64,000 nt of DNA, taken from the NCBI RefSeq assembly GCF_007431345.1, contig NZ_CP041730.1:1860001-1924000 (forward strand), given 5' to 3'. Position 1 is the stretch's first letter; each line of letters opens with the position of its first letter. The notes under the pieces were generated by a model. That model did not search any database, was not told the origin of the DNA, and saw nothing but the letters and a program-made list of their open reading frames with translations. Both the position numbers and the translations under genes were made by a program. Origin of the DNA: Chitinimonas arctica (GTDB lineage: Bacteria; Pseudomonadota; Gammaproteobacteria; Burkholderiales; Chitinimonadaceae). This document shows positions 12,433 to 21,730 of this stretch, in pieces.

Positions 12433-15400
12433 TTAGAAGCGTTCCAGGTCGATATCGATACCCAGCGAACGGATTTCCTTCACCAGCACATTGAAGGATT
12501 CCGGCATGCCGGCGTCGATCTTGTGGTCGCCCTTGACGATGTTTTCGTAGACCTTGGTCCGACCGTTCACATCGTCCGACTTCACCGTCAGCATTTCCTG
12601 CAGCGTATACGCGGCGCCGTAAGCTTCCAGCGCCCACACTTCCATTTCCCCGAAGCGCTGGCCACCGAACTGCGCCTTACCACCCAGCGGCTGCTGGGTA
12701 ACCAGGGAGTAAGGACCGGTCGAACGTGCGTGCATCTTGTCGTCGACCAGGTGATGCAGCTTCAGCACGTGCATGTAACCCACGGTCACGCGCCGCTCGA
12801 AAGCTTCGCCGGTGCGGCCGTCATACAGGCGCAACTGGGTACGGGAGTCATTGAAGCCGAGCCGCTTGGTGTGCTCGGAATCGGCCGGGTAGGCCAGTTC
12901 CAGCATCGCCATCAGATCTTCTTCCTTGGCGCCGTCGAACACCGGCGTGGCGAACGGCACGCCATCGCGCAGATTGTCGGCCAGGGCCAGGATCTCGTCG
13001 TCGCTCAGCTCATCTAGCGCTTCCGGCTTGCCACGTGTGTTGTAGACCTCTTCGAGGAATTTGCGCATTTCCGCGGCACGCGTGGCGGTCTTGGCGCCTT
13101 CTTCGTTCAGCATGCGATCGATGCGATGGCCCAGACCCTTGGCAGCCCAACCCAGGTGGACTTCCAGAATCTGACCCACGTTCATCCGCGAAGGCACGCC
13201 CAGCGGGTTCAGCACGATATCGACCGGCGTACCGTCCGCCATGTGCGGCAGATCCTCGATCGGCAGAATCTTGGAAACCACACCCTTGTTACCGTGACGG
13301 CCGGCCATCTTGTCGCCTGGCTGCAGGCGACGCTTCACCGCAACGTAGACCTTGACCATCTTCTGCACGCCCGGCGGCAATTCATCGCCCTGGGTCAGCT
13401 TGCGCTTCTTGTCTTCGAAACGCAGGTCGAACTCGGCGCGTTTCTGCGCCAGGTTTTCCTTCATCAGTTCCAGCTGCTTGGCGACATCTTCGTCGGCCAG
13501 GCGGATATCGAACCAATCGTGACGGGTCAGATCGGCCAGGTACTCGCGGGTCAGCTCGGTGCCCTTGGCGATACGCTTCGGACCGCCGTTGACCTTCTTG
13601 CCGATCAGCAGACGCTCCAGACGCTCGAAAGCGTCGTTGTCCACGATACGCAACTGGTCGTTCAGGTCCAGGCGGAAACGCTTGAGTTCATCGTCGATGA
13701 TGGACTGGGCGCGCTTGTCGCGGTCGATACCTTCGCGGGTGAACACCTGCACGTCGATGACGGTACCGCTCATGCCCGACGGCACGCGCAGCGAGGTGTC
13801 CTTCACGTCGGAAGCCTTCTCGCCGAAGATGGCGCGCAGCAGCTTCTCTTCCGGCGTCAGCTGGGTTTCGCCCTTGGGCGTGACCTTACCGACCAGTACG
13901 TCGCCGGCTTCGACTTCCGCGCCGATATAAACGATACCGGCATCGTCCAGACGGCCCAGCATACGCTCGGACAGATTGGAGATGTCGCGGGTGATTTCTT
14001 CAGGTCCCAGCTTGGTATCACGGGCAACCACGCTCAATTCCTCGATATGGATCGAGGTGTAGCGATCATCCGCCACCACGCGCTCCGAGATCAGGATCGA
14101 GTCTTCGTAGTTGAAACCGTTCCATGGCATGAACGCCACCAGCAGGTTCTGGCCCAAAGCCAATTCACCCAGGTCGGTGGAGGCGCCGTCGGCGATCACG
14201 TCGTTGCCGACGATCACATCGCCCACGCGGACGATGGGACGCTGGTTGATATTGGTGTTCTGGTTCGAACGGGTGTACTTGGTCAGGTTGTAGATGTCCA
14301 CACCGACTTCGCCGGCGCTGGTTTCATCGTCGTTGACGCGGATCACCACGCGGTTGGCATCGACGTAATCGACGCGGCCGCCACGCAGGGCCTTGACCGC
14401 GGTACCCGAGTCCATGGCACACGTACGTTCGATACCGGTACCGACCAAAGGCTTCTGTGCACGCACGCAAGGCACGGCCTGGCGTTGCATGTTGGCGCCC
14501 ATCAAGGCTCGGTTGGCGTCATCGTGCTCCAGGAACGGAATCAGGCAAGCCGCAACCGATACGATCTGGTTAGGCGCCACGTCCATGAACTGCACGCGCT
14601 CCGGCCGGGCCACGATGGTTTCGCCACGTTCGCGGCAGGTAACCAATTCGTCCATCAGCTGGTTGCTGTCGCTCAGCTTGGCGTTGGCCTGGGCAATAAC
14701 GTACTTGCCTTCCTCGATCGCCGACAGGTATTCGATCTCGTCGGTCACCTGCTGGTCGACCACCTTGCGATAAGGCGTTTCCAGGAAGCCGTACTCATTG
14801 GTACGGGCGTAGATGGCCAGCGAGTTGATCAGGCCGATGTTCGGGCCTTCCGGCGTTTCGATCGGACAGACGCGACCATAGTGGGTCGGGTGCACGTCAC
14901 GGACTTCGAAGCCGGCACGTTCACGGGTCAGACCGCCTGGTCCCAGTGCCGATACACGGCGCTTGTGTGTGATTTCCGACAGCGGATTGGTTTGGTCCAT
15001 GAACTGCGACAGCTGCGAGGAACCAAAGAATTCCTTGATCGCGGCGCTGACCGGCTTGGCATTGATCAGGTCGTGCGGCATCAGGTTCTCGCTCTCGGCT
15101 TGCGAGAGACGTTCCTTGACGGCGCGCTCAACCCGCACCAGGCCAGCGCGGAATTGGTTCTCGGCCAATTCGCCGACCGAACGGATGCGACGATTACCCA
15201 GGTGATCGATATCGTCGATTTCGCCGCGGCCATTGCGCAGCTCAAGCAGGATACCAATGACCGACACGATATCGTCGGCATTGAGCACGCCGGCGCCGGT
15301 GGTGCCCTGCGGACCCACGCGCTCGGCAAAGCGGCGCTGCCAACCCGGGGTCTTTTCGTCCATGCGGTCAGGGTAGGCCCGACGGTTGAACTTCATACGG

Positions 15401-16617
15401 CCCACGGCCGACAGATCGTAGCGATCTTCCGAGAAGAACAGCCCGTTGAACAGTGCTTCGACCGAGTCTTCGGTCGGCGGCTCGCCAGGACGCATCATGC
15501 GATAGATGGCAACGCGCGCGGCCTGACGGTCGGCGGTTTCATCCAGGCGCAAGGTGTTGGAGATATAGGCGCCTTGATCCAGGTCGTTGACGAACAGCAG
15601 CTTCAGCGAAGTCACCTTCGCCAGTTCGAACTTGATCAGCGACTCTTCGGTGATCTCGTCATTGGCACGGGCCACGATCTCGCCGGTATCCGGGTTGACC
15701 ACGTTGGCGCCCAGCACGCGACCGACCAGCGAGTCGGTCGGCACTTCCAGTTCCTTGACGCCGGCGGCTTGCAGATCACGGATATGCTTGGCGGTGATGC
15801 GCTTTTCCTTCTGCACCAGTACCGCACCGTTGCTGCCCAGGATGTCGAACTTGGCGACTTCGCCCTTCAGGCGTTCCGGCACCAACTCGATATAGACGCC
15901 GTCCTTGGACAGGCGAACCGTATCGAACTCATAGCATTCGGCCAACATCTGTTCGTTGGTGTAACCGAGCGCGCGCATCATGATCGTTACCGGCATCTTG
16001 CGACGGCGGTCGATACGGAAATACAGCAGGTCCTTGGCGTCGAACTCGAAGTCCAGCCAGGAGCCGCGGTAAGGAATGATACGGGCGGAGAACAGCAGCT
16101 TGCCGGAGGAGTGGGTCTTGCCCTTGTCGTGCTCGAAGAACACGCCTGGCGAACGGTGCAGCTGCGACACGATGACACGCTCGGTGCCATTGATCACGAA
16201 CGAACCGTTGCTGGTCATGAGCGGAATTTCGCCCATGTAGACTTCTTGTTCCTTGGCTTCCTTCACCACGGGCTTGGACGATTCGCGATCGAAAATCGTC
16301 AGGCGTACGCGCGCGCGCAAAGGTGCGGCGAAGGTGATGCCGCGTTGCTGGCACTCCACAACATCGAACGGAGGCTCGCCCAGCTGATAGCTGACAAAGT
16401 CCAGCTTGGCGTAGCCGTTATGGCTGGAGATCGGAAAAATCGAGGAGAATGCAGCTTGCAGCCCGCTAGTGGTACGCTGCTCCACAGACACACCCAGTTG
16501 GAGAAACTCCGTGTAGGAGTCGATTTGGGTGGCGAGTAGATAAGGAACGTCCAAAACGTTCGCCCGCTTCGCAAAACTTTTACGAATGCGTTTCTTCTCA
16601 GTGAACGAGTAACTCAT
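12433..16617 (-). CDS. rpoB: RNA polymerase beta subunit
   Basis: Subunit forming one pincer of the polymerase clamp and the rifampicin pocket. It has 1394 residues, longer than the 1342 of E. coli but usual for betaproteobacteria. The rifampicin cluster reads SSQLSQFMDQTNPLSEITHK, with the usual residues at the common resistance positions. The C-terminus carries KVYVAVKRRLQPGDKMAGRH and the REMEVWALEAYGA-type anchor. GGAG precedes the ATG. It is preceded by an attenuator-like hairpin after rplL. Confidence 0.99.
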   Translation of the reverse strand: MSYSFTEKKRIRKSFAKRANVLDVPYLLATQIDSYTEFLQLGVSVEQRTTSGLQAAFSSIFPISSHNGYAKLDFVSYQLGEPPFDVVECQQRGITFAAPLRARVRLTIFDRESSKPVVKEAKEQEVYMGEIPLMTSNGSFVINGTERVIVSQLHRSPGVFFEHDKGKTHSSGKLLFSARIIPYRGSWLDFEFDAKDLLYFRIDRRRKMPVTIMMRALGYTNEQMLAECYEFDTVRLSKDGVYIELVPERLKGEVAKFDILGSNGAVLVQKEKRITAKHIRDLQAAGVKELEVPTDSLVGRVLGANVVNPDTGEIVARANDEITEESLIKFELAKVTSLKLLFVNDLDQGAYISNTLRLDETADRQAARVAIYRMMRPGEPPTEDSVEALFNGLFFSEDRYDLSAVGRMKFNRRAYPDRMDEKTPGWQRRFAERVGPQGTTGAGVLNADDIVSVIGILLELRNGRGEIDDIDHLGNRRIRSVGELAENQFRAGLVRVERAVKERLSQAESENLMPHDLINAKPVSAAIKEFFGSSQLSQFMDQTNPLSEITHKRRVSALGPGGLTRERAGFEVRDVHPTHYGRVCPIETPEGPNIGLINSLAIYARTNEYGFLETPYRKVVDQQVTDEIEYLSAIEEGKYVIAQANAKLSDSNQLMDELVTCRERGETIVARPERVQFMDVAPNQIVSVAACLIPFLEHDDANRALMGANMQRQAVPCVRAQKPLVGTGIERTCAMDSGTAVKALRGGRVDYVDANRVVIRVNDDETSAGEVGVDIYNLTKYTRSNQNTNINQRPIVRVGDVIVGNDVIADGASTDLGELALGQNLLVAFMPWNGFNYEDSILISERVVADDRYTSIHIEELSVVARDTKLGPEEITRDISNLSERMLGRLDDAGIVYIGAEVEAGDVLVGKVTPKGETQLTPEEKLLRAIFGEKASDVKDTSLRVPSGMSGTVIDVQVFTREGIDRDKRAQSIIDDELKRFRLDLNDQLRIVDNDAFERLERLLIGKKVNGGPKRIAKGTELTREYLADLTRHDWFDIRLADEDVAKQLELMKENLAQKRAEFDLRFEDKKRKLTQGDELPPGVQKMVKVYVAVKRRLQPGDKMAGRHGNKGVVSKILPIEDLPHMADGTPVDIVLNPLGVPSRMNVGQILEVHLGWAAKGLGHRIDRMLNEEGAKTATRAAEMRKFLEEVYNTRGKPEALDELSDDEILALADNLRDGVPFATPVFDGAKEEDLMAMLELAYPADSEHTKRLGFNDSRTQLRLYDGRTGEAFERRVTVGYMHVLKLHHLVDDKMHARSTGPYSLVTQQPLGGKAQFGGQRFGEMEVWALEAYGAAYTLQEMLTVKSDDVNGRTKVYENIVKGDHKIDAGMPESFNVLVKEIRSLGIDIDLERF

Positions 16618-16717
16618 AGAGTCTCCGGTCGAGTTGGGGCGCTAAAACCAAACCACAAGGCCCGATGTAAGCAGGCTTTCCGGTTTGGCAACGCGGTTGA
16701 CAATGATTTATCACAAG

Positions 16718-16751
16718 CACAAACAGGCTGGCGACCTGAGTCGCCAGCCTG
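16718..16751 (-). terminator. Attenuator hairpin between rplL and rpoB
   Basis: A perfect 12-bp stem (CAGGCTGGCGAC arms, 4-base loop) at 16724-16751 is followed on the minus strand by TTTGTGCTTG, a weak T-rich tract. It sits 20 bases after the rplL stop. The position matches the known rplL-rpoB attenuator of other proteobacteria, which lets L7/L12 be made in excess over polymerase. The structure is seen; partial read-through is inferred. Confidence 0.75.
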
Positions 16752-16771
16752 CCGTTTCTCCCTAGGGAGAC

Positions 16772-17140
16772 TTACTTGATCTCAGCGGTAGCACCAGCTT
16801 CGACAAGCTTCTTGACCATTGCGTCAGCATCAGCCTTGGAAACGCCTTCCTTGACCGACTTAGGAGCGCCGTCAACCAGATCCTTGGCTTCCTTCAGGCC
16901 CAGGCCCGTCAGTTCGCGCACAACCTTGATCACGCCAACCTTTTGCGCGCCGGCGCCGGTCAGGATCACGTCGAATTCGGTCTTTTCTTCAACAGCGGCA
17001 GCAGCGGTGGCAGGGCCAGCAACAGCAACAGCGGCAGCGGAAACGCCGAACTTCTCTTCGAATGCCTTCACCAGGTCATTCAGTTCCAGAACGGTCAAGC
17101 CAGCAACGGCTTCGAGGATGTCTTCTTTGGTCAGAGCCAT
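16772..17140 (-). CDS. rplL: 50S ribosomal protein L7/L12 (bL12)
   Basis: Multicopy stalk protein that recruits translational GTPases. The ATG at 17140 gives MALTKEDILEAVAGLTVLEL and 122 residues. GGAG lies 9 bases upstream, while an upstream TTG would add only two residues. It has the N-terminal dimerisation domain, an alanine-rich hinge (AAAVAVAGPATAAAAVEEK region) and the C-terminal domain with KVGVIKVVRELTGLGLKEAK. It is cotranscribed with rplJ. Confidence 0.98.
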   Translation of the reverse strand: MALTKEDILEAVAGLTVLELNDLVKAFEEKFGVSAAAVAVAGPATAAAAVEEKTEFDVILTGAGAQKVGVIKVVRELTGLGLKEAKDLVDGAPKSVKEGVSKADADAMVKKLVEAGATAEIK

Positions 17141-17196
17141 GTTCAATTACTCCTGAATACAGATAAGTCGTTAATTCGTGAAAAGTGTAGCGGCAA

Positions 17197-17730
17197 TTAA
17201 GCTGCGTCGGCTTCGGCAACTGCCTCGGCCGGGGCGGACGCGCCACCTTGCTTCTTTTCCGCCAGCGCGGCGAGGCCACGGGCGAAGCCGGCAAGCGGGG
17301 CTTGCATAACGTAGAGCAGCTTGGACAGCAGTTCTTCGCGGCTTGGAATAGAAGCGAGCTGGATTACTTCCGCAGCGTTCATTGTCTTGCCGTCGTACGA
17401 ACCAGCCTTGACCACGATCTTGTCGTTGGTCTTGGCAAAGTCCGCGAGCACCTTGGCGGCGGAAACTGGATCGGCAGAAATGCCGTATACCAGCGGACCG
17501 ACCATATGCTTGGACAGATCGGCAAATGGGGTGCCCTCAACAGCGCGGCTGGCCAGCGTGTTCTTCAACACGCGCAGGTACACGCCCTTGCTGCGAGCAT
17601 CGGCACGCAACTTGGTCATGGCACTGACTTGGATGCCACGATATTCGGCCACCACAATGGCTTGAGCCTTCGCCACTTCGGCGGAGATTTCAGCCACTAC
17701 AGCCTTTTTATCGTCGAGATTGAGACTCAA
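17197..17730 (-). CDS. rplJ: 50S ribosomal protein L10 (uL10)
   Basis: Base of the ribosomal stalk; binds the L7/L12 dimers and represses its own mRNA through the leader upstream. The 177 residues begin MSLNLDDKKAVVAEISAEV and continue with AIVVAEYRGIQVSAMTKLR. The initiation codon is TTG (17728-17730), supported by a full AGGAGG site 7 bases ahead. No better ATG exists nearby. A rare start codon fits a gene whose translation is feedback-controlled. Confidence 0.97.
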   Translation of the reverse strand: MSLNLDDKKAVVAEISAEVAKAQAIVVAEYRGIQVSAMTKLRADARSKGVYLRVLKNTLASRAVEGTPFADLSKHMVGPLVYGISADPVSAAKVLADFAKTNDKIVVKAGSYDGKTMNAAEVIQLASIPSREELLSKLLYVMQAPLAGFARGLAALAEKKQGGASAPAEAVAEADAA

Positions 17731-17794
17731 GGTCTACCCTCCTGGAAAATCCACCAGTTGCCTGGCAGAACCTAAAGAAATGGCAACCAATCAT

Positions 17795-17955
17795 CAGGAG
17801 AACTAGCCGACTCCACTACGGAACCAGGGAATTCCTGCTCTTGGGTACACCATCTGCGTAGGGTGGGTCGACGCGAGCAATTGCTTGCTCCGTATCGATT
17901 GCCGATTAAGGCCATGGCACAAGTACCCCGGCCCCCTACGGTCTTTGATAACCCG
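17795..17955 (-). promoter_or_regulatory. L10 leader (rplJL autoregulatory mRNA element)
   Basis: The 330-base gap between rplA and rplJ (17731-18060) holds no gene. On the minus strand it contains AAAGACCGTAGG (complement of about 17935-17946) and, about 75 bases further, CCTACGCAGATGGTG (complement of 17848-17862). These are the two halves of the conserved L10 leader core, which pair and bind the L10(L12) complex to repress rplJL translation. Upstream, nearer rplA, are small GCCGCG-type hairpins (about 17995-18050). No promoter was recognised. Confidence 0.85.
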
Positions 17956-18060
17956 CCCGCCACTTGCGCGGCTTGCGGCCCAAAGTCCGTTTTGATCGCG
18001 GCATCAGCCGCGACCCATTTCAATCATCCGACCGCGGCAAGCCGCGATCCAATGCAATAC

Positions 18061-18759
18061 TTAAGCGGCCAACACCGTAGCGGCATCGATACGCACGCCA
18101 GGGCCCATCGTGCTCGAAAGCGCGATCTTCTTGAAGTACACACCCTTGGACGAAGCTGGCTTGGCTTTTTGCAAAGCGTCGATCAGCGCGGTCAGGTTGG
18201 TCTTCAGATCGGCGGCGTCAAAGCTGGCGCGGCCAAGCGTGGTGTGGATGATGCCGTTCTTGTCGGTACGGTACTGAACCTGACCGGCCTTGGCGTTGCG
18301 AACCGCTTCGCCAGGGTTGGCGCTGACGGTGCCGACCTTCGGGTTAGGCATCAGGCCGCGCGGGCCGAGGATGGTACCCAGCTGACCGACGATACGCATG
18401 GCGTCCGGCGTGGCGATCACCACGTCGAAGTCCATCATGCCGCCCTTGATCTGTTCGGCCAGATCTTCGAAGCCGACGATATCGGCGCCGGCGGCCTTGG
18501 CGGCTTCGGCGTTGGCACCTTGTGCGAACACGGCAACGCGAACGGTCTTGCCGGTACCCTTAGGCAACACGACGGAACCGCGAACGACCTGGTCCGACTT
18601 ACGTGCATCAACACCCAGGTTGATGGCAACGTCGATCGACTCGCCGAACTTGGCGGTCGCGCCGTCCTTGACCAGCACCAGGGCTTCGTCGATGGAGTAG
18701 AACTTGTTGCGGTCGATCTTAGCCTTCAGAGCTGCGACGCGCTTGGAAACCTTAGCCAT
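18061..18759 (-). CDS. rplA: 50S ribosomal protein L1 (uL1)
   Basis: L1-stalk protein that moves E-site tRNA; often also the translational repressor of rplKA. The 232 residues begin MAKVSKRVAALKAKIDRNKF and contain the conserved GPRGLMPNPKVGTV loop and the RTDKNGIIHTTLGR segment. It starts immediately after the rplK stop (18759/18760), so translation of the two is likely coupled. Confidence 0.98.
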   Translation of the reverse strand: MAKVSKRVAALKAKIDRNKFYSIDEALVLVKDGATAKFGESIDVAINLGVDARKSDQVVRGSVVLPKGTGKTVRVAVFAQGANAEAAKAAGADIVGFEDLAEQIKGGMMDFDVVIATPDAMRIVGQLGTILGPRGLMPNPKVGTVSANPGEAVRNAKAGQVQYRTDKNGIIHTTLGRASFDAADLKTNLTALIDALQKAKPASSKGVYFKKIALSSTMGPGVRIDAATVLAA

Positions 18760-19191
18760 TTACACACCCTCCACATTCAGGCCCATCGAGCGCGCGGAAC
18801 CGGCGATAGTGCGCACGGCGGCGTCCATATCGGCAGCCGTCAGATCGGGCGATTTGGTCTTGGCAATTTCTTCAAGTTGAGCACGGGTGATCGTGCCTAC
18901 CTTGTCGCTATGCGGCTTAGGGCTACCCTTTTGAATACCAACAGCCTTTTTGATCAGGATGGTGGCCGGAGGGGTCTTCATCACGAAGGTGAAGGACTTG
19001 TCCGCAAAAGCGGTAATCACCACCGGAATCGGCAGACCTGGCTCTACGCCTTGGGTCTGGGCGTTGAACGCCTTACAGAATTCCATGATGTTCAGGCCGC
19101 GTTGACCCAGTGCAGGGCCGATGGGTGGCGAAGGATTTGCCTTGCCAGCCGGCACTTGCAGCTTGATATAGCCAATAATTTTCTTAGCCAT
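18760..19191 (-). CDS. rplK: 50S ribosomal protein L11 (uL11)
   Basis: GTPase-centre protein required for RelA activation and release-factor function. The 143 residues begin MAKKIIGYIKLQVPAGKANP and include the proline-rich PSPPIGPALGQRGLNIMEFC region bound by thiostrepton-type drugs, plus the C-terminal rRNA-binding domain. AGGAG precedes the ATG. It is followed directly by rplA and preceded by nusG across 92 bases that include a 7-bp GCCCGGC hairpin (19249-19266). Confidence 0.98.
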   Translation of the reverse strand: MAKKIIGYIKLQVPAGKANPSPPIGPALGQRGLNIMEFCKAFNAQTQGVEPGLPIPVVITAFADKSFTFVMKTPPATILIKKAVGIQKGSPKPHSDKVGTITRAQLEEIAKTKSPDLTAADMDAAVRTIAGSARSMGLNVEGV

Positions 19192-19283
19192 GGTGTGCTC
19201 CTAAGATTGGGTAGTTGACGCGGATAACTCCGCTCCCCAGTTGCTGAGCCCGGCTTGCGCCGGGCACTTGTCGGTACGAAAAG

Positions 19284-19820
19284 TTAAATCTTCTCGACCT
19301 GAGAAAAATCCACTTCGACAGGTGTCGCCCGGCCGAAGATCAACACGGACACCTTGAGCTTGCTCTTGTCGTAGTTGACATCTTCGACGGTCGCGTTGAA
19401 GTCCATGAAAGGACCTTCCGTGACGCGGAGAACCTGTCCAACGTCGAACAGCACCTTCGGCTTGGGCTTTTCGACGCCTTCCTGCATCTGCTGCATGATG
19501 GACTCGACTTCCTTCACCGAAATCGGTGTAGGACGCATGCCGGTCCCGCCGATGAAGCCGGTGACCTTGGAGGTGTTCTTCACCAAGTGCCAGGTTTCAT
19601 CGGTCATTTCCATCTCGACCAAGACATAACCGGGAAAGAATTTCCGCTCGGTCAGCGCCTTGGTGCCATTGCGAATTTCCATGACCTCTTCGACCGGAAC
19701 CAGGATCTGGCCGAACAAGTGCTGCATTTCGGAGCGCTCGATGCGCTCCTTGAGCGCCTTCATGACGCTCTTTTCAAATCCCGAGTACGCGTGTACCACA
19801 TACCAACGCATCGCTGCCAT
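19284..19820 (-). CDS. nusG: Transcription termination/antitermination factor NusG
   Basis: Elongation factor that binds RNA polymerase through its NGN domain and Rho or S10 through a KOW domain. The 178 residues start MAAMRWYVVHAYSGFEKSV; GGAG is 8 bases before this ATG, which favours it over an internal start three codons on. The NGN domain has the FFPGYVLVEMEM segment. The KOW domain is near the C-terminus (EGPFMDFNATVEDVNYDKSK). It lies 22 bases after secE, the usual order. Confidence 0.98.
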   Translation of the reverse strand: MAAMRWYVVHAYSGFEKSVMKALKERIERSEMQHLFGQILVPVEEVMEIRNGTKALTERKFFPGYVLVEMEMTDETWHLVKNTSKVTGFIGGTGMRPTPISVKEVESIMQQMQEGVEKPKPKVLFDVGQVLRVTEGPFMDFNATVEDVNYDKSKLKVSVLIFGRATPVEVDFSQVEKI

Positions 19821-19842
19821 CTAGCAATCTCCGGACGACAAA

Positions 19843-20208
19843 TCAGACGCGCTTCAACAGCACGTCATAGAACAACCAGGCCAGGCCGGAATCGACGGCC
19901 CACATGAATATCGCCAGCGTAAAGGCAAACAGAAACACTACGCCGGTTACCTGCCAGGTCTCTTTCCGAGTCGGCCAGACAACCTTCTCGGCCTCTTTGA
20001 TGGAATCGCGGGCGTAATCAACGAATTCACGTCCCGGCGCCGAGAACCAGATGACCGTCGCGGCCAGCAATACACCCGCTACCACGGCGACCACGCGCAA
20101 CGCCTGCTGATCCAGCGGCAGCAGGTAGAAGCCGGCGACACCCGCCGCTACCAGCAGGAACGCCCCAACCAGCTTCAATTTGTCCACATTTTCCATGCGT
20201 CGGCTCAT
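19843..20208 (-). CDS. secE: Preprotein translocase subunit SecE
   Basis: Essential inner-membrane subunit that clamps SecY. The 121 residues predict three membrane segments (about 14-30, 38-54 and a C-terminal one near 92-112). The conserved amphipathic helix reads FVDYARDSIKEAEKVVWPTR, followed by KETWQVTGVVF. The start at 20208 is tentative: a second ATG four codons later (20196) is equally possible, and neither has a strong Shine-Dalgarno. A terminator-like hairpin ends only 6 bases upstream. Confidence 0.95.
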   Translation of the reverse strand: MSRRMENVDKLKLVGAFLLVAAGVAGFYLLPLDQQALRVVAVVAGVLLAATVIWFSAPGREFVDYARDSIKEAEKVVWPTRKETWQVTGVVFLFAFTLAIFMWAVDSGLAWLFYDVLLKRV

Positions 20209-20213
20209 TGCCC

Positions 20214-20252
20214 AAAAAATAAAGACAGCCGCTTTCCGGCTGGAAAACGGCT
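20214..20252 (-). terminator. Terminator-like hairpin just upstream of secE
   Basis: On the minus strand an 11-bp stem with one G-T wobble (20227-20237 pairing with 20242-20252) and a 4-base AGCC loop is followed by GTCTTTATTTTTT. This is a convincing intrinsic terminator by shape. It lies between tRNA-Trp and secE and ends 5 bases before the first secE start codon, so it either ends the tRNA-tuf-tRNA transcript or attenuates secE-nusG expression. Confidence 0.65.
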
Positions 20253-20289
20253 TTCTTAGTTATTTAAATACCCACCACTTCGGAAGAAG

Positions 20290-20365
20290 TGGCAGGCGAG
20301 GAGGGTCTCGAACCCCCAACCCCCGGTTTTGGAGACCGGTGCTCTGCCAATTGAGCTACTCGCCT
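20290..20365 (-). tRNA. tRNA-Trp (CCA)
   Basis: The 76 nucleotides fold as a full cloverleaf. The acceptor arms are AGGCGAG and CTCGCCT, discriminator G, with encoded CCA. The D-loop has AATTGGCAGAGC, the anticodon loop is CTCCAAA with anticodon CCA, and the T-loop has GGTTCGAGACC. It sits between tuf copy 2 and secE, the common betaproteobacterial position. Confidence 0.97.
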
Positions 20366-20411
20366 GCAAGTCCACCGACCCGGCCACTGCCGAATCGGCG
20401 GCTAAAACACT

Positions 20412-21602
20412 TTACTCGATGATCTTGGCTACAACGCCGGCGCCAACGGTACGGCCGCCTTCGCGGATCGCGAAGCGCAGGCCTTGTTCCATGGCGATCG
20501 GAGCGATCAGCGCAACAACCACTTCCACATTGTCACCTGGCATCACCATTTCGGTGCCGGCCGGCAGTTCCATCGCACCGGTCACGTCGGTGGTGCGGAA
20601 GTAGAACTGTGGACGGTAGCCGTTGAAGAATGGCGTGTGACGGCCACCTTCGTCCTTGGACAGCACATACACGCTGCCTTCGAACTTGGTGTGCGGCTTG
20701 ATCGAGCCCGGCTTCGCCAGAACTTGACCGCGCTGCACATCTTCACGCTTGGTGCCGCGCAGCAGCGCGCCGATGTTGTCGCCGGCCTGACCTTGGTCCA
20801 GCAGCTTGCGGAACATTTCAACGCCGGTACAAGTCGTCTTTACCGTCGGTACGATACCGATGATTTCGATTTCTTCGCCAACCTTCACAATGCCGCGCTC
20901 GACGCGACCGGTCACCACGGTGCCACGACCCGAGATCGAGAACACGTCTTCCACCGGCATCAGGAAAGCACCGTCAATGGCACGTTCCGGAGTAGGAATG
21001 TAGGTGTCCAGCGCTTCGGCCAGACGGAGAATGGCGGGTTCGCCGATTTCCGACTGGTCGCCTTCCAGTGCCTTCAGGGCCGAACCCTTGATGATAGGCA
21101 GGTCGTCACCGGGGAAATCGTACTTGCTCAGCAGCTCGCGCACTTCCATTTCAACCAGCTCGAGCAGCTCGGCATCGTCGACCATGTCGGCCTTGTTCAT
21201 GAACACGATGATGTAAGGCACGCCAACCTGGCGGGCCAACAGGATGTGTTCACGGGTCTGCGGCATGGGACCGTCAGCCGACGACACCACCAGGATCGCG
21301 CCGTCCATCTGCGCGGCGCCGGTGATCATGTTCTTCACATAGTCAGCGTGGCCTGGGCAATCGACGTGGGCGTAGTGGCGGTTTTCGGTTTCGTATTCAA
21401 CGTGAGCGGTGTTGATCGTGATACCGCGGGCCTTTTCTTCAGGCGCGCTGTCGATCTGGTCGTAGCCCTTGGCTTCGCCGCCGAACTTCTTCGACAGAAT
21501 CGTGGTGATTGCAGCGGTCAGCGTAGTCTTGCCATGGTCGACGTGACCAATCGTACCGACGTTTACGTGCGGCTTGGTCCGCTCGAATTTCTCTTTTGCC
21601 AT
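20412..21602 (-). CDS. tuf: Elongation factor Tu, copy 2
   Basis: Second gene for the same 396-residue EF-Tu. The start at 21602 gives MAKEKFERTKPHVNVGTIG; an in-frame upstream extension runs into the tRNA-Thr gene and is not coding. AAGGA precedes the ATG. The protein appears identical to copy 1. The DNA matches copy 1 from the stop codon up to about 21525; only a few silent differences remain in the 5' end, and flanking sequence is unrelated. It belongs to the tRNA-Tyr-Gly-Thr-tuf-tRNA-Trp unit. Confidence 0.99.
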   Translation of the reverse strand: MAKEKFERTKPHVNVGTIGHVDHGKTTLTAAITTILSKKFGGEAKGYDQIDSAPEEKARGITINTAHVEYETENRHYAHVDCPGHADYVKNMITGAAQMDGAILVVSSADGPMPQTREHILLARQVGVPYIIVFMNKADMVDDAELLELVEMEVRELLSKYDFPGDDLPIIKGSALKALEGDQSEIGEPAILRLAEALDTYIPTPERAIDGAFLMPVEDVFSISGRGTVVTGRVERGIVKVGEEIEIIGIVPTVKTTCTGVEMFRKLLDQGQAGDNIGALLRGTKREDVQRGQVLAKPGSIKPHTKFEGSVYVLSKDEGGRHTPFFNGYRPQFYFRTTDVTGAMELPAGTEMVMPGDNVEVVVALIAPIAMEQGLRFAIREGGRTVGAGVVAKIIE

Positions 21603-21641
21603 TTTGGAGTCCTTGATTGCGGATAGAAACGTATCAAGCGA

Positions 21642-21716
<75 letters not shown>

Positions 21717-21730
21717 ATTCACAAAACAGA

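Noticed and set aside
13559..16539. Possible rifampicin-resistance change in rpoB
   Set aside because: The rifampicin cluster has Thr where E. coli has Asn518, but this is normal for betaproteobacteria and the main resistance positions are wild type.
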